In this document: positions 21,501 to 32,963 of the stretch, one piece after another
How positions within the stretch are numbered: the stretch's first letter is position 1
Layout of the letters: each line of letters opens with the position of its first letter
Assembly (NCBI GenBank): GCA_032690845.1
Contig: CM064434.1
Span: forward strand, 32,084,413-32,148,412
Length of the DNA: 64,000 nt
Origin: Eleusine coracana subsp. coracana
Lineage: Eukaryota > Streptophyta > Magnoliopsida > Poales > Poaceae
Direction: 5' to 3'
Translations under genes and position numbers: made by a program
The notes under the pieces: generated by a model
Database searches by the model: none
What the model was told of the DNA's origin: nothing
What the model saw: the letters and a program-made list of their open reading frames with translations, nothing else

Positions 21501-23382
21501 TGTTGACACTTCATAACATCACATCAAGAATCTCTATTCCTGGTACAGCATGCAAAATGATTGTTGGCATTTGTTGTGCTTTAAGAATAAAATGAATTAA
21601 TCCACAAGCGCACGAAACACCATTGTGGCATTTCACTCAGGAGTATTCAAAGGTATTGTACTTATTTTCCTTAGGGAAGCTATGCGAAAGATTATCTTGG
21701 TTTAACAAAGATATAACTACAAGAGTTTTGCCCACTGACCAAAGATGGGGGTAAGGATGCTCAATAATAGTAGTAGGGGTAGCAACATAGGAGAAATCCA
21801 CACTAAGATAAATAAAGAGATCGGTTAAGCTAGCCGGGGGGACAGCGAGTCTAATTCTAAGATTCCTAAAAATATATCTTTAATATATATACCTATGTCA
21901 AGGGTCAAAATCCTAGTTACTCGGGTTGAGTGCTTACACCAATTTCTTATTACAACCTTGAGTCTTTCACCTGTTAACTCACTTCAGGGCACAAAAATGT
22001 TCCACTAATATAGGTCGGTAACTAACCTCTGTACTAGTGATTACGCTATCGTTAGACAACCCTGCTTAAGACTTCCCGAACATGGTGGATTACTAAAGGG
22101 ACAGACAGGGCTGTCACCACCTGTTGCCTACCGCACAGCCCGTGGGGATGAATGCAAATCCAGCTAGCGTTAGCTTAGGCAATGTGCCTATGCCTTCACT
22201 AGTTATTCTTCCATTGGCTTAGCGGAAGAATAGCTGGGAAATAACCAAGTCTAAGCTCGCAAAGAACTAAACTTAATCAAATCCTAACCGGCAAACCTGT
22301 GACCTATGCAACAAAGTTTCTTCCTGATAATTGTAAGTTAGGGAAAATGACTAAGTTAAGATAAATACTTGACAAGATATAAAAGAAAAGATATTTATAT
22401 TGATAAAGGATAACTCTAACATAAAGAGAAAAGATACAAGAGAGCTCATACCAAGACTCTAAGAAAATTCCGGAATCCCGAGCGATGCTCTCGACTAGAC
22501 TCTCACTCCCGACTAAGTAACCTATTCTACTAAGTAGCACAAGTAGTGGGAAATGAACTCCTTGATGTGTTTCTTGCTTCGATTCCTCTCTTCTGCCAAA
22601 TTCCCCCTCTATTTATAGGTGGCAATTGTCCGGGGGGTATTTGTAGGTGAAGGTGGGTCGTTTGGCCGAAGTCGGTGCACCGGGCGACGGGCCGTGCTAG
22701 GCGGCATGCACCGCCGGGTGGCAGCCTAGGGCCGGGCAGCTGTAGGATCGTGTTGGTTCATGAGCGTGTTGTTTTGGTTCGCCTAGATCTTGTTCCGATG
22801 GCGGCTATTTGCTCGGTTCGTACCGACTTCGCCGTTTTGGGGCTTGTAGGCCTATTGGGCTTCATGGGCTGGCAACCCCGGGTGGCAACCCGAGACCGGG
22901 TGGCTGGCCAGGCCCGGTGCCGACTCCCTCCGGGTTGCCCCTTGACTTCTCCCAGTTAGGGCACTTGTTGGCCTTGTTTTCCTTAGCCATATTTCGTCAT
23001 TCTTAATCCGGGAGGAGAAAACGGCACCATGGTGAAGTGTTTTTGCAAAACCAGCCGGGTCGGATTATCAGCTTTAAAAATGACTCTGGCTAATCAGCAG
23101 GGTGGCTGATTTTAGCAGTATATGACCATGTCGGCTAGTTCCTGATTTCAGCCTCAAAATGCCCCCGTCGGCCGGTGAAAACAGCTATTTCACAGTCGTG
23201 ATCAGCCAATGGGGTGTTTCTTCATGTTTTTACATATTTTGGCTCTCTTATGCCTGCAAACACATATTTCACCAAAACTCATGGAACTTTATTAGTTTTA
23301 AAAAATATTATTAAACTTAGGTTTTTACTTTGCATTTCCCGACCGGTTGGTGGCCGATTTTTGGTTTTATCGGCTGCCGACA
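21501..23382 (-). repeat. 5' LTR of element B
   Basis: About 1882 bp, clearly diverged from the other B LTR and about 70 bp longer, so B is older than E. It shows a U3 with GCCGG-type repeats, a TATA box near 22605-22615 (minus), GACAGGGCTGTC at 22104-22115 and ends in TGTTGACAC at 21501. Confidence 0.85.
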
Positions 23383-23387
23383 TTGTG

Positions 23388-23895
23388 CTTATTAATCCTC
23401 CTTGTCTCGACTTGGCATAGGACATAGGCTTGTATGAGTTGCAGGTATCCAAATCGACAAGAGTATAGAAGTACATACGGACCCAACTTAACTCTTCCTA
23501 ACCCATTTAACCTAGAGATTGGACTAATGTTAGATTGGATTGTTCTATGTATCACTACCCATAATCCTTTATTATCCTTATCCCTATCTATGATTTTGGT
23601 ATATTATTAGTAATGTGGTTATGAACATGCTATGTCTTAACCACCGCCTTTCCTTGGGAGAACTATAAATGAAAGCCATTAGAGTAATCCAGTGGTCAAA
23701 TGCTACAACAGGATGTCCGTGCGCTTACGGATTTAACTTGCCCATACTAACCATCAGTTGAGTTCTACCAACAATTATTTCTGGCGCCTTGCCTAGTCTA
23801 TTTATTTGGTGTGACTTAGCAGATATCAACAAGCATTTTTGGTGCCTTTACCGGGGATAGTAATATTTCTGGTGCGACGTTATGAAATGTCAACA
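23388..23895 (+). repeat. 3'-terminal LTR part of element F
   Basis: It contains the conserved block TCAAATGCTACAACAGG...GTGCGCTTACGGATT (about 23696-23734) and ends GTCAACA at 23895. Near the end are two PBS-like copies (23782-23796 and 23840-23857) before the functional one. Confidence 0.7.
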
Positions 23896-23903
23896 AGCAT
23901 TTC

Positions 23904-23920
23904 TGGCGCTGTTGCCAGGA
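23904..23920 (+). other. Primer binding site of element F
   Basis: TGGCGCTGTTGCCAGGA, eight bases after the LTR end, a decayed tRNA-Asp type PBS. Confidence 0.7.
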
Positions 23921-26561
23921 AAGGCGCTGTTAAAAGCGAATCACTAGCATTGTTCCCAATTATATTTCTGCTAATTACCATTGTCTAGATAGGTTTACCT
24001 TTTCTTTGTTTTCTCTATAAGTGAAAACAGGGTAGTGTCCTGCTCATTGGACATAAAATTGGTGAGTCCTTGCCAATGGTAAATTTGTAGTTATCTCATA
24101 TTTTTCTTTCCACAAATCTTTTGATTTTCAAATGCATTTGCATATTTGATTTTTTCCACCACATCTACATGTTGGAATTTATTCCAACTCATTTCCCATT
24201 TTCAAAATTATGTATAAAAAATAATAGAATTTTAGAGTTCATCTTTTGAGAAATTGAGAGTACAAAAGATCAAAAAAAAATTTCTTTGAAATATATTTTC
24301 TTTCTCATGGGCCACCACAAATAGGGCCCACTGACCAGTGCAGAGGACCAGAGGGGCCATCCCCATGTTGGGCGACCAGGCTATTGGTCAGCCGACCAGA
24401 GAAAAATGGTTCTCTGCCCCTCCTTGCCCCAACTGCTAGCTTGCAACTATCATGTCCCAATACGACTGTTGTTTCGCTCTGCATTTTGAGGCAAGGTCCA
24501 CAAGGGGAAGTTTTTTGCCGCATGCACGTATTTCACCTCTCCATTATGATCTGGGCATTTGTCATCATTTTCTTCAGGATCTGGCATCATTAAACACTCT
24601 GAAATTCTACCAAATACATTTGCTTTAAGTTTCATTTGCATTCGCAAGTTGGTCTCTCATTTGCAAGAGCTTTCGATGGAGCTTTCGATTGGTTTTCAAC
24701 TAACCTTAACCCCCGTTCGAGTTGCTCTTGTATTGGTTTTCTCACATGTGCGGCAATGAAAGGTAAGTTGGCAGGAAGCTCAAGCAATGCACCAATGAAA
24801 GCAAGTCCTACACCGCTAATGGTGTACAACACAAGCGCACACCACCAACGTCTGATGGAGGACGTACCTATGGAGGAACCGTAAATTAAGGAAGAAGCTG
24901 CAACCTTGCCGGTTGAAAGCAACACTGAGATTAAGCTTCTCTTTGACAACAACCTTAAATTGGTTGGAAACAAAGAACATGGCATCTTTTGGGCTGTCAC
25001 CGGCCAGTCTTACACTCCTACGCGAGTGTATGTTATGAACTTTCTTTCCACAAAAGGTGTGGATAAAAACTTTGCTTTTGTCGTCCATGCTACAGGGTGA
25101 AATGCTTCATTGCCGGTAATTGAGTCTTGCTCGCGCTCACTCATAGTCTAGTTTCTGTGCACCCCTCGCTTGGATGATTAGAGGATTCTATTTCGGTTCA
25201 CTAGAATTGAATTCTCTCTGAATTGGAGAAACTTTATTGACGCACTATGCTTTTATTCCTTATGCACTTTAGACTTAGATATTGCATATGAGGGTTTTGT
25301 TAAAAGCACATTTTGGGAGGATCTCAACAATCATGTCGTGCTTCGCCTAGAACTAATCATGTCCATAATTCTACCTTCCGTTCTTTGCAACCGTGGATGA
25401 CTATGACTCTATTTCCTAAAAGAAAGATTTTAGGACCATGCCTTATACTAAAATTTTAAATTTTATTCTACATGGTTAGTAAGATTAAAATTTTGCTAGT
25501 CCTAGCTATGGTTAGACAATATATCAAGAGGCTTACATAAATATATAAAATCGAATGAACATCTTTGACCTCTCGCCTTGCACATAACTATGGGCTGCTC
25601 AATCGAGCTCAATCATATGATCCCACCAATGCCCCTATTTATCAAGGAGAGAGATATATTTGGTAGGGACATACTCTCAGGTATGCTCTATTTGTCTTCT
25701 TGGGTATGTGAATGAGATTTGGTTACCTAACCCGGATTACCATTTATATAACCATGGGAAATAACCATTCCACTGTAGATGACCACCACTGTTCAAGTGA
25801 GCACAAGACAGCTTTGGGGGAGTTCCTGCCCCTAAATGTGAGGTAACTTGTATCATTTCCTTTTTCAACCACCACACGCATGATAAAACTAAAAACATGA
25901 AAAAGATTTGTTTCCCTTTTTTATGCATGATAAATAGAAAACTAAAATAAATAAATAAATTCATGCGTAGTATGAATCCATAATGTTTCCTATGTTGAGA
26001 TGATGAATAGTTGCTCTGTCTTTTATTCCTTTTATATGCCCGGTTTTCAACCTTTCACCTCAAACATACTAGTGGATCCTTCTAAATTGTTGGGAGATAT
26101 GATATGGTTAGTTAGGTCTGCTATGATCTTCCTCAGTTTGTGAAACTTGACACCCAGTGAATTAATTTGACAAAAATGACAAGTTACTCAATGATATAAA
26201 TTCCTACCACAGCTCTATGTTGTTCTACATTGCACGCATATGCTACTAGTGTTTTCATTGAGCCCTGTCAAAATTGTGTGACCCTAGTGAGAAACATTTT
26301 TCTGCACTCATGATCAACTCCACGCACATCACGCTAAGTGTCCACACTAGAAATTAGTAATCCCCCATGTCACAGCATCCATCCAAAAAATAAAGACTCA
26401 GTTGTCATGATTGATCACTCCTTATGGCAATCAAGGTTATGGCTTTCGAAAAAAAGAGAGAAAAAGATTCTTGTTCCATGAAGAGCTTGACAAAAAAAAA
26501 GAGAAAAAAACTCATGCTCCATGAGGAGCTTGAGAGAAAAAGGAGAAAAAAGGTATAGCCT
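23921..26561 (+). pseudogene. Element F internal remnant: gag-pro deleted, ORF1-like remnant kept
   Basis: After a short leader (AAAACAGGGTAGTGT at about 24024, as before gag in E) there is no gag. Instead, 24300-24415 resembles the GACCAG/GGCCGACC-rich U3-like module of E. A degraded ORF1-like reading follows from about 24758 to at least 25100 (FDNNLKLVG, RVYVMNFLST). A PPT-like AGCTTTGGGGGAGTT lies at 25810-25825. Two copies of a CCATGA(A/G)GAGCTTGA unit lie at about 26478-26535. Truncated at 26561 by Copia LTR sequence. The ORF1 assignment is inference from weak similarity. Confidence 0.45.
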
Positions 26562-26849
26562 TGAAGGACCGAGAAGGCGACTAGAGGGGGGGGGGTGAAT
26601 GGGAGCCATTTAAAATTCTTTACAAGAATTTGGCCTATGTCCCAAAATGAATTGAACCAAACCCTAAAGCAAGTCACCAAGGTTACACACACCAACATGT
26701 GATGTGGTAACCCTAGGAATGACTAGTAGCAGCGGAAGAGAATAGGAGAACCACAAGAAAATAGCTATGACAAATGACTCTCAAAGAAATGCACACAAAG
26801 CAGGCTCACTGGACTACCATCGGCAGTGCCGATCATAGGCATCGGTAGT
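26562..26849 (-). repeat. SIRE/Opie-like Copia LTR fragment
   Basis: The minus-strand LTR end reads ...CACCCCCCCCCTCTAGTCGCC then TCGGTCCTTCA, the typical end of grass SIRE-type Copia LTRs. Cut at 26849 by the next LTR. Confidence 0.5.
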
Positions 26850-28633
26850 TGAAAGGACCGAGTGACCGAGAGGGGGAGGGAGCTGAATTGGGAATTCACA
26901 CATTGTACCAAATTCACCAATTACTAAAACCGACCACTCAAAACAACTCCTATACAATTCTAGTGGTGATCACACTAGCAAGATAATGAACCTATGAAAG
27001 GAACAACAACCTAAGCATACTAGTGGATCACACAAGGCAATACAACTCCTATGCAAGCTAGTGATCAAGTATGAAGGCTAAGCACTAGTAGCAAGTAAAG
27101 AAGCCTTTTCATGCAAGTCTACAAGGTAGTCAACTAGAATAAGGTAAGCACACAAGCGTGAATAGCATGGTATGTAAATGTGGAAAGTAAAGCATCATAG
27201 TAAGAAGAAGATTAAGAGATGGCTCATGATTTTTTTTAGAGGTCTCGGAAGGATGGCGCCTTCCCCTACTCCTCGTTGGACCACTCCCACCGGAGTCCCG
27301 GTCCCTCCTGCCACCGATATGGAGTTCTCGCCCACAAGACCGCAATCACTCCCGGAGTGAAGACACGATGCACGTCACCACTGCCATCATGGCAAAAGCT
27401 CGTCTCCCTCGAGAACTTGCTAGACTCCCCGACCCGACATGGGTGCTCACTAGTGATGCCCCTTTCAACGGTGGGCTCAAACCGTGTACAAACATGTGAC
27501 AGCCTTCATAACCAATCACCATAGGCTCGATCACCGACACCTAACCGGTCTAGGTCTCACCATAGATCAAGAGTAACAATCTAGATCACACCCTCAAGAA
27601 CATCCTAGCCTTAGATGTGCAAGATGCTCAAGTTACTTTCCACTAGCACCCTCAAGATATGCAATATCTCCTCCTAGTGCTCTCCTCTTTTCCTCTTGGA
27701 CCTTACCAAATGCTCTCAGGTATCCACTGGCCAAGAGTGGTCACAAAGACCCCAGCAACAAAGTTATATAGGCACCCAACCTCAAACTAGTCGTTGCTCC
27801 CTGAAATTAGCTTTTTGGGCCTAGTGACCGGCAATCCGTTCACTGCCTGACCGGACCGTCCGGCCACTGCAACATCGAGTTCCAATGGCTCTGACCCCTT
27901 TGTTGACTCCTGCTTACCAGACCGTATGGTTGGCTGACCAAACTGTCTGGTTTGTTTCTCTCTCCAGTCCAGAAACATTTCACGCAACAGCTTCCTCGTT
28001 GCCCAGAATGATTTGTATAGACCGGACCGTCCAGTATGTAGACCGGACCATCCAGTCTCTACAGTTCCCAACTCTGGCAATCTCCTCACTTCTTTGCTGT
28101 AGTCTCTGGATAAAACCTATTAGTGACCGTACAGACCAGTCACCACTAACTCCTCTGTCCAGTCACTTCGTCCAGAAGCTAAAACTCCTCGTCCTTGCTT
28201 GACTTCGTTTCCCGGGTTCTTTGAACAGTTCCTTGGCTTCTCCACTGTCAACTAGTGCCTGTGATTTCACCAAGCAACCTTGCACATGACCAACTAGACA
28301 TTGCCTAAGAGAATGACCTAGACCCCCTTGATAGTCCGGTTTTTCATATGGACTCAAAGACCTAACAACTAGACAAGTGTTCCCAACACTTGCTCCATAA
28401 CTTGTCCTTAGCCTTGATCGATCTTCATCAACCCTTGGACTCCATCAAGCTCACAATCCTCCATGCTTGCGGTCATTGTCATCAATCGCCAAGGCCACCA
28501 TCAACAATCATCATAGAGTAGAAAGGTTTTCTACATGGACAACAATTGTGTAGACATTAACCGCATTTAATGTTTGTTATTCATCACCAAAACATCATAC
28601 CTTGGGGTGAACTCAATGGTCATGAACATTACA
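26850..28633 (-). repeat. SIRE/Opie-like Copia LTR (about 1.78 kb)
   Basis: Minus strand from TGTAATGTTCATGACC (28633) to CGGTCCTTTCA (26850). TATATAAC box at about 27763-27770. It contains several ACCGGACCGTCC-like units (27840-28150). Next to 28633 is a PPT-like CAAAAAGGCGAAGATT (minus), so this is the 3' LTR of an element whose inside has been lost. Assignment is from LTR end features only. Confidence 0.5.
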
Positions 28634-28769
28634 ATCTTCGCCTTTTTGGTGATGGATGACAACCACTACTTATGATGATCCAAAACGGATTAGCAAGAAA
28701 GAACCAAAGGAAAACAAAGGATTGAAAGGCATACTGTCAAGGATAAATACCAAGGGGGGGGGGGTGGGG
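28634..28769. other. Scrap of Copia internal sequence and junction
   Basis: A PPT-flanking piece of the Copia element, then a G-rich run (about 28756-28768) marking the junction with D. No gene seen. Confidence 0.4.
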
Positions 28770-30037
28770 CATGTGGCACCCCCTAAGCGCAAAAGCACCA
28801 CTCAGATGGGCCCCACATTGAGGCATTCACATGACAATCGTGCCTTAGCTGTGACAGTCGCACCACGCCCCCGACTCGCCCGACCCTTGGGTAGCCAGGA
28901 ACTAGCCGCGCCTCGCTCGACCCCTCGATGGGGGTCGTGCAATCCACTGCCTCCGACCCCTCGGGAGAAGTCGAGCGCCCCGCTGCGCCACGCCCCGCCC
29001 AACCCCGCGGTTGGGGTCTGGACCTCTAACCGTGGGTCCCACCCGATCATCAGACGGGCCCCACCACCTTCATCTCCCGCCAGTGGAAGTCCGAACCCCG
29101 ACGAGACGGGATGGATAGGCCCAAACCATACTCTAGGACAAGATAGATTCTAACTCCAGGTGGGCCTGAGCAAATATGGGTCGGCGTCCTAACCCCGGCA
29201 GGTTAGGGATGAACGGGTCGGTGGTCATCAACAACCAATCACTCAGTCTTAAATGTCGTACCCGCCACACACGCACAGTATCAGGGGGTCAAATCCCTCT
29301 GTACACCTTGTTGCGCCCGTCACCGTTCACACCTGCTATCGCGGGTAGGCGTGACAGGGCACTTGATGGTGCCAACTCCCAACGATATCCCTCATAGTGG
29401 ACGTACGGGACGGTCGATGGGAGGCAGGAGCATCTGTCGTCTGGACAACATGACCGCGCCCATGATGCACCTCAGCACACAAGGCGGAGCATGCCATCAA
29501 TAGGGACAAGGAAGACATGGCCTATCGCCGGAAGACGGGGGCATGCCCGAGCACAGTGCCCTCCATCTGACGTGGCGGGCAGGACGAGGGACTCACTAGG
29601 ACCAAACACCATGCCATCGACCCGGAGTTGCGCCTTCTTTCACACGCCTCCACTAGCTCTATATGCACAGGATCCCGCTCCTCACTCTCTCTCTCTCTCT
29701 CTCTCTCTCTATGTAAATGGGCCCCTTTTCCTTGGAGTATAAAAGGGGAGGGGTTACCCACTCTTCTAGGGCGGGGGGCAATTGAAGTAGGATGATAGAG
29801 GTGCGCACACCCACACTCACACTACATAGATCATCGGCATTGGAGACTTGCAATTTTCCCTCCTCTCTCACCACCCTTGTAACTCTCCCCGGAGCAAGTA
29901 ACACGAGCAGGCAACTGAACTGGACGTAGGGGTCTTCCCTGAACCAGTATAATCCCCCGTGTCTTCTTGCTTAGCCATCATTGAGTTTGAAACGCGCATC
30001 CCCATGAACAAATTCTACTGGTCGGTGATCTAAACAC
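28770..30037 (+). repeat. 5' LTR of element D
   Basis: GC-rich. It has a CT microsatellite (about 29683-29711), a TATA box TATAAAAG at 29738-29745 and an end region GGTCGGTGATCTAAACACC directly before the PBS. The start is uncertain. Open frames here (such as 28656-29153) have no recognisable product. Confidence 0.5.
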
Positions 30038-30043
30038 CAATAG

Positions 30044-30062
30044 TTGGCACGCCAGGAAGGGG
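30044..30062 (+). other. Primer binding site of element D
   Basis: TTGGCACGCCAGGAAGGGG, a decayed version of TTGGCGCGCCAGGTAGGGG seen in C. The matching tRNA is not certain; a tRNA-Arg is possible. Confidence 0.7.
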
Positions 30063-30100
30063 TCCTTTGCGCGTTTTTGTCTCACCAGTTCCTGGCTAGG

Positions 30101-32769
30101 ATGGACACTCCTTCCATCTTCTGGGCTCCTGACAGCAGCGTGTTCTTCGGGTGCCTGGAGTTTGTTGCCACTACGGACCGGAAGCTGTTGTGTGTTAGCA
30201 TTCCGGCTCCTTCACCTCCCTCGACCCTGACGTCCGCCCCAGAGGCGGTGCATTCGTGATGGCTCGAGGTGGAAGGCGACATGCTCGGCCGCACAGTCAT
30301 AGCGGACCGCATGCTACGACTCATCGATGAGTCGCTCCCGGACCCCATCGCAGCTGCCGTCGCGGTTGCCAATGAGGCTATGCGCGTGGTCCAGCTTGCG
30401 TCGGCCAGGCCATGTGTCACAAGCCATTCAGTGACGCCACCTAGGTATGGTGATCAGCTCTGGCTCCACCTAGAGCACGACCTGGGCCCTGCGCCCGACC
30501 AGGAGGACCTCCGCACCTTCGCGTTCGCCTTGGCGAACATCCACCGGTAGCTCCTCGAGGAAAAGCCCCTCCACCCGAGGCGACTCCTCGAGGCTCCTTC
30601 GGTGGGCTACCCGTTTGGCCTTTGGAACACCATAGGGTGCATCCAGGATGCAACCATCAGGCGTCCAATATTCGCTCTCACGGATCCGGGCTTCATCGGC
30701 GTGGTCGACCACCCCGACGACTCCCTCTTCGACCTCCTCGATGTGGGGTCATGCGAAGACTCCGACTCCAGGAGCTATGCGGGAAGCCACGGCTCCCCAT
30801 GCAGATGCCATATGCTGCAACCCACGCCCCCGTCAATGATGGGGGGCGCCGGAATCTCGATCGTCAGAGCCTTGGCGAACCCTAGGACTCCCCCCCCCCC
30901 CCCCGCCTCTGACAAACCCGGCGACGGGTGTAGGGGCGGGTGAGGCGGTTGTCAACATCCCTTTCACCAACGCCGGAGGGCTGCAGCCCACCACGGACGA
31001 GACAGACCACCAGCTGTGGCTGAGAGCTTGCCTGGCGGAGCTGGAGGAGGCCCGGTGCCTTCTCGAGCATGAGAAGGAAGAAATCGACCACGAGTTGGCC
31101 CGCACTGGCACAGGCGGGCGCGCTCGCACCATGGTTCGTGACGTCCACTGGTGCATCCTCTTTGATGATCAGGGGTCCCTGCAGTTCACTTGCACGGAGC
31201 AAAACATAGCGGCAGCTGCTACGCTGCTCAAAACTCTCCCTGAGCCCACAACACTGGAGGCCCAGCAGGCCCAACGGGAAGATACGGTGCTCCTGCCAAG
31301 GCCGCCAAGCTCCAGGCGGAGAGCTCACTAAGGTGAGCCACCCAGTCCAGCTAGCAGATATCCACATCTAGGCGCGCGGCGGCAGGCAGCACCGCTGCAT
31401 CACAACAACTCTTGGTCCGGCTGCCAACTCTGGCTGGCGACACGCCTAGGAGGGCCCCGGTCCACGACCAGGTGGGGCCGAAGTGTGACGCACACCACAC
31501 GCTCAAGGCGCACTAGCGTGAGAGGGAACGGCTGAACAAGGAAAGGGGTCATCAACCGCGTCGTGGAGGCCGGTACAACGACACCGACGACGAGAAGGAT
31601 AGAAGCCAGAGCCCTCCCGGGCCTCGGGACTTCAGCCCACGAATCCGTAGCATCGAGTTCCCTCAGCACTTCCGGGCTCCCACGACTGTCACCAAATATG
31701 CAGGCGAAATGAACTAGGGCCTTTGGCTTGAGGGCTATTGTCTCGCGTGTCAGGCGGGGGGAGCCGTCGATGACCTCGCCATCATCCGCAACCTCCCTTT
31801 ATACCTCGCGGACTCGGCCCACGCTTGGCTCGAGGACCTCCCTGAAGGCCAGATCTATGACTGGGGTGACCTGAGGGATATCTTCGTTGGCAACTTCCAG
31901 GGGACTTATGTCCGGTCAGGCAACCCCTAGACCTTAAGAACTCCTAGCAGAAAGCTGGAGAATCCCTCAAGGACTATATTCGGTGCTTTAGTAAGAAGTG
32001 CAACAAGTTGCTCAATATGGGTGATGCGGACATCATCAGAGTCTTCACCTCCGGCACCACTTCGGAGTAGCTCATCCATGAGCTAGGACAAAGGGGCCCG
32101 CGAACAGCGCGAAAACTCCTGGACATTGCCATGAGTTTCACCTCCGAGGAGGAGTGTGTCGGAGCTATCCTCCGGCGTGCCCCAGAGGGAAAGGGAAAGG
32201 GCAAGTGGGGCAACAAATCTGGTGGCGGTCCTTCAGATCGTCCAAAGAAGAAGAAGAACAAGCCACGGTCTACGCGCGACCCAGTCATGGCCTCCGCCGA
32301 GCATGAGCCACAGGGGCCGCCGACGGGGGAGGCGCCGAACTATTTCGAGAATAAGTGGAATGGACCGTGCCCTAATCACGGGTTTCCTATCATGTACCTC
32401 CTCAAAGACTGCTCGATGATGAAAAAGTTCCTTTGGGAGGAGGCCAAGAAGGGAGACCCGGAGAAAGCATTGGAGCCAGGTGTCCAAGACCCTGTCGACG
32501 GCGAACACAAGCAGCGAGGACCCGTGTTCTCTAACCCTAAAGGCTGTCACATGATCTTTATGAGGCTCGAGTCCCGAGGAATTCGCCGCACCTCCAAGCT
32601 CGAGCGTCATGTGGTTTTCTCGGTGGAACCCGCACATCCAGCTTTCCTCAAGTGGTCGGACCTGCCGATCATGTTTGACCAGTCGGATCACCCTCAACCC
32701 GTGCCACGGCCGGCCGCTACCCCCTCGTGGTTGACCCCATCATTGCTGACGTCTGCCTATCCAAGGTGA
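30101..32769 (+). pseudogene. Tat-type gag of element D (broken)
   Basis: It probably starts at ATG 30101 (MDTPSIFWAPD). The N-terminal part runs through several frames, with shifts near 30260, 30550 and at a 15-base C run (30890-30904). A helical stretch (ELEEARCLLEHEKEEID) precedes the core. The capsid region near 31630-31930 is readable (LYLADSAHAWLEDLP, FVGNFQGTYVR) with a stop at 31714. The 3' part (32131-32769) holds a Lys-rich stretch and a knuckle-like GPCPNHGFPIMYLLKDCS with altered spacing, then the pre-protease segment FLKWSDLPIMFDQSDHP. Not functional. Confidence 0.8.
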
Positions 32770-32963
32770 TGATGGACGGGTGGAGCTGCATCGACATCCT
32801 GTATGCCGATACGCTCGACCTGCTCGGGATCGATGGGGCAAGCCTCCAACCGGCTGGCGCGCCCTTCCATGGCATTGCTGCAGGACGGCAAGCCGTGTGT
32901 CTTGGTTGGATTAGCTTACCCGTCATGTCTGGGACTCCGTCCAACTTCCAAACCGAGACCCTC
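32727..32963 (+). pseudogene. Tat-type protease, N-terminal half, element D
   Basis: MVDPIIADVCLSKVMMDGW carries the active-site region as MDGWS; element C has IDGGS, so the Gly to Trp change is probably inactivating. The frame is +1 relative to the gag end. It is cut after ...NFQTETL by the solo LTR; the second half (FKVIDFPGMYHALLGH) resumes at 34820. Confidence 0.75.

Larger units (their letters stand above)
16082..23382 (-). mobile_element. Element B: Athila-type gag-pro element without RT, IN or ORF1
   Basis: 7301 bp with both LTRs and TSD TTGTG (16077-16081 and 23383-23387). It belongs to the same family as A by LTR and gag similarity, in the opposite orientation. The internal region is only 3.6 kb: gag-pro then a short 3' region. 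The join near 18720-18830 links the end of protease to sequence that in A lies 3.5 kb further on, so spacer and ORF1 were deleted. The terminal base at 16082 is C where T is expected. Confidence 0.85.

Noticed and set aside
26420..26545. Tandem A-rich CCATGAGGAGCTTGA units as a CRISPR-like or satellite array
   Set aside because: Only two diverged copies. They correspond in position to the A-rich stem-loop region of other Athila-type elements.
28656..29153. 165-codon frame near the start of the D LTR
   Set aside because: It crosses the Copia-D junction and the G run, is Pro/Ser/Arg-rich and has no family match.
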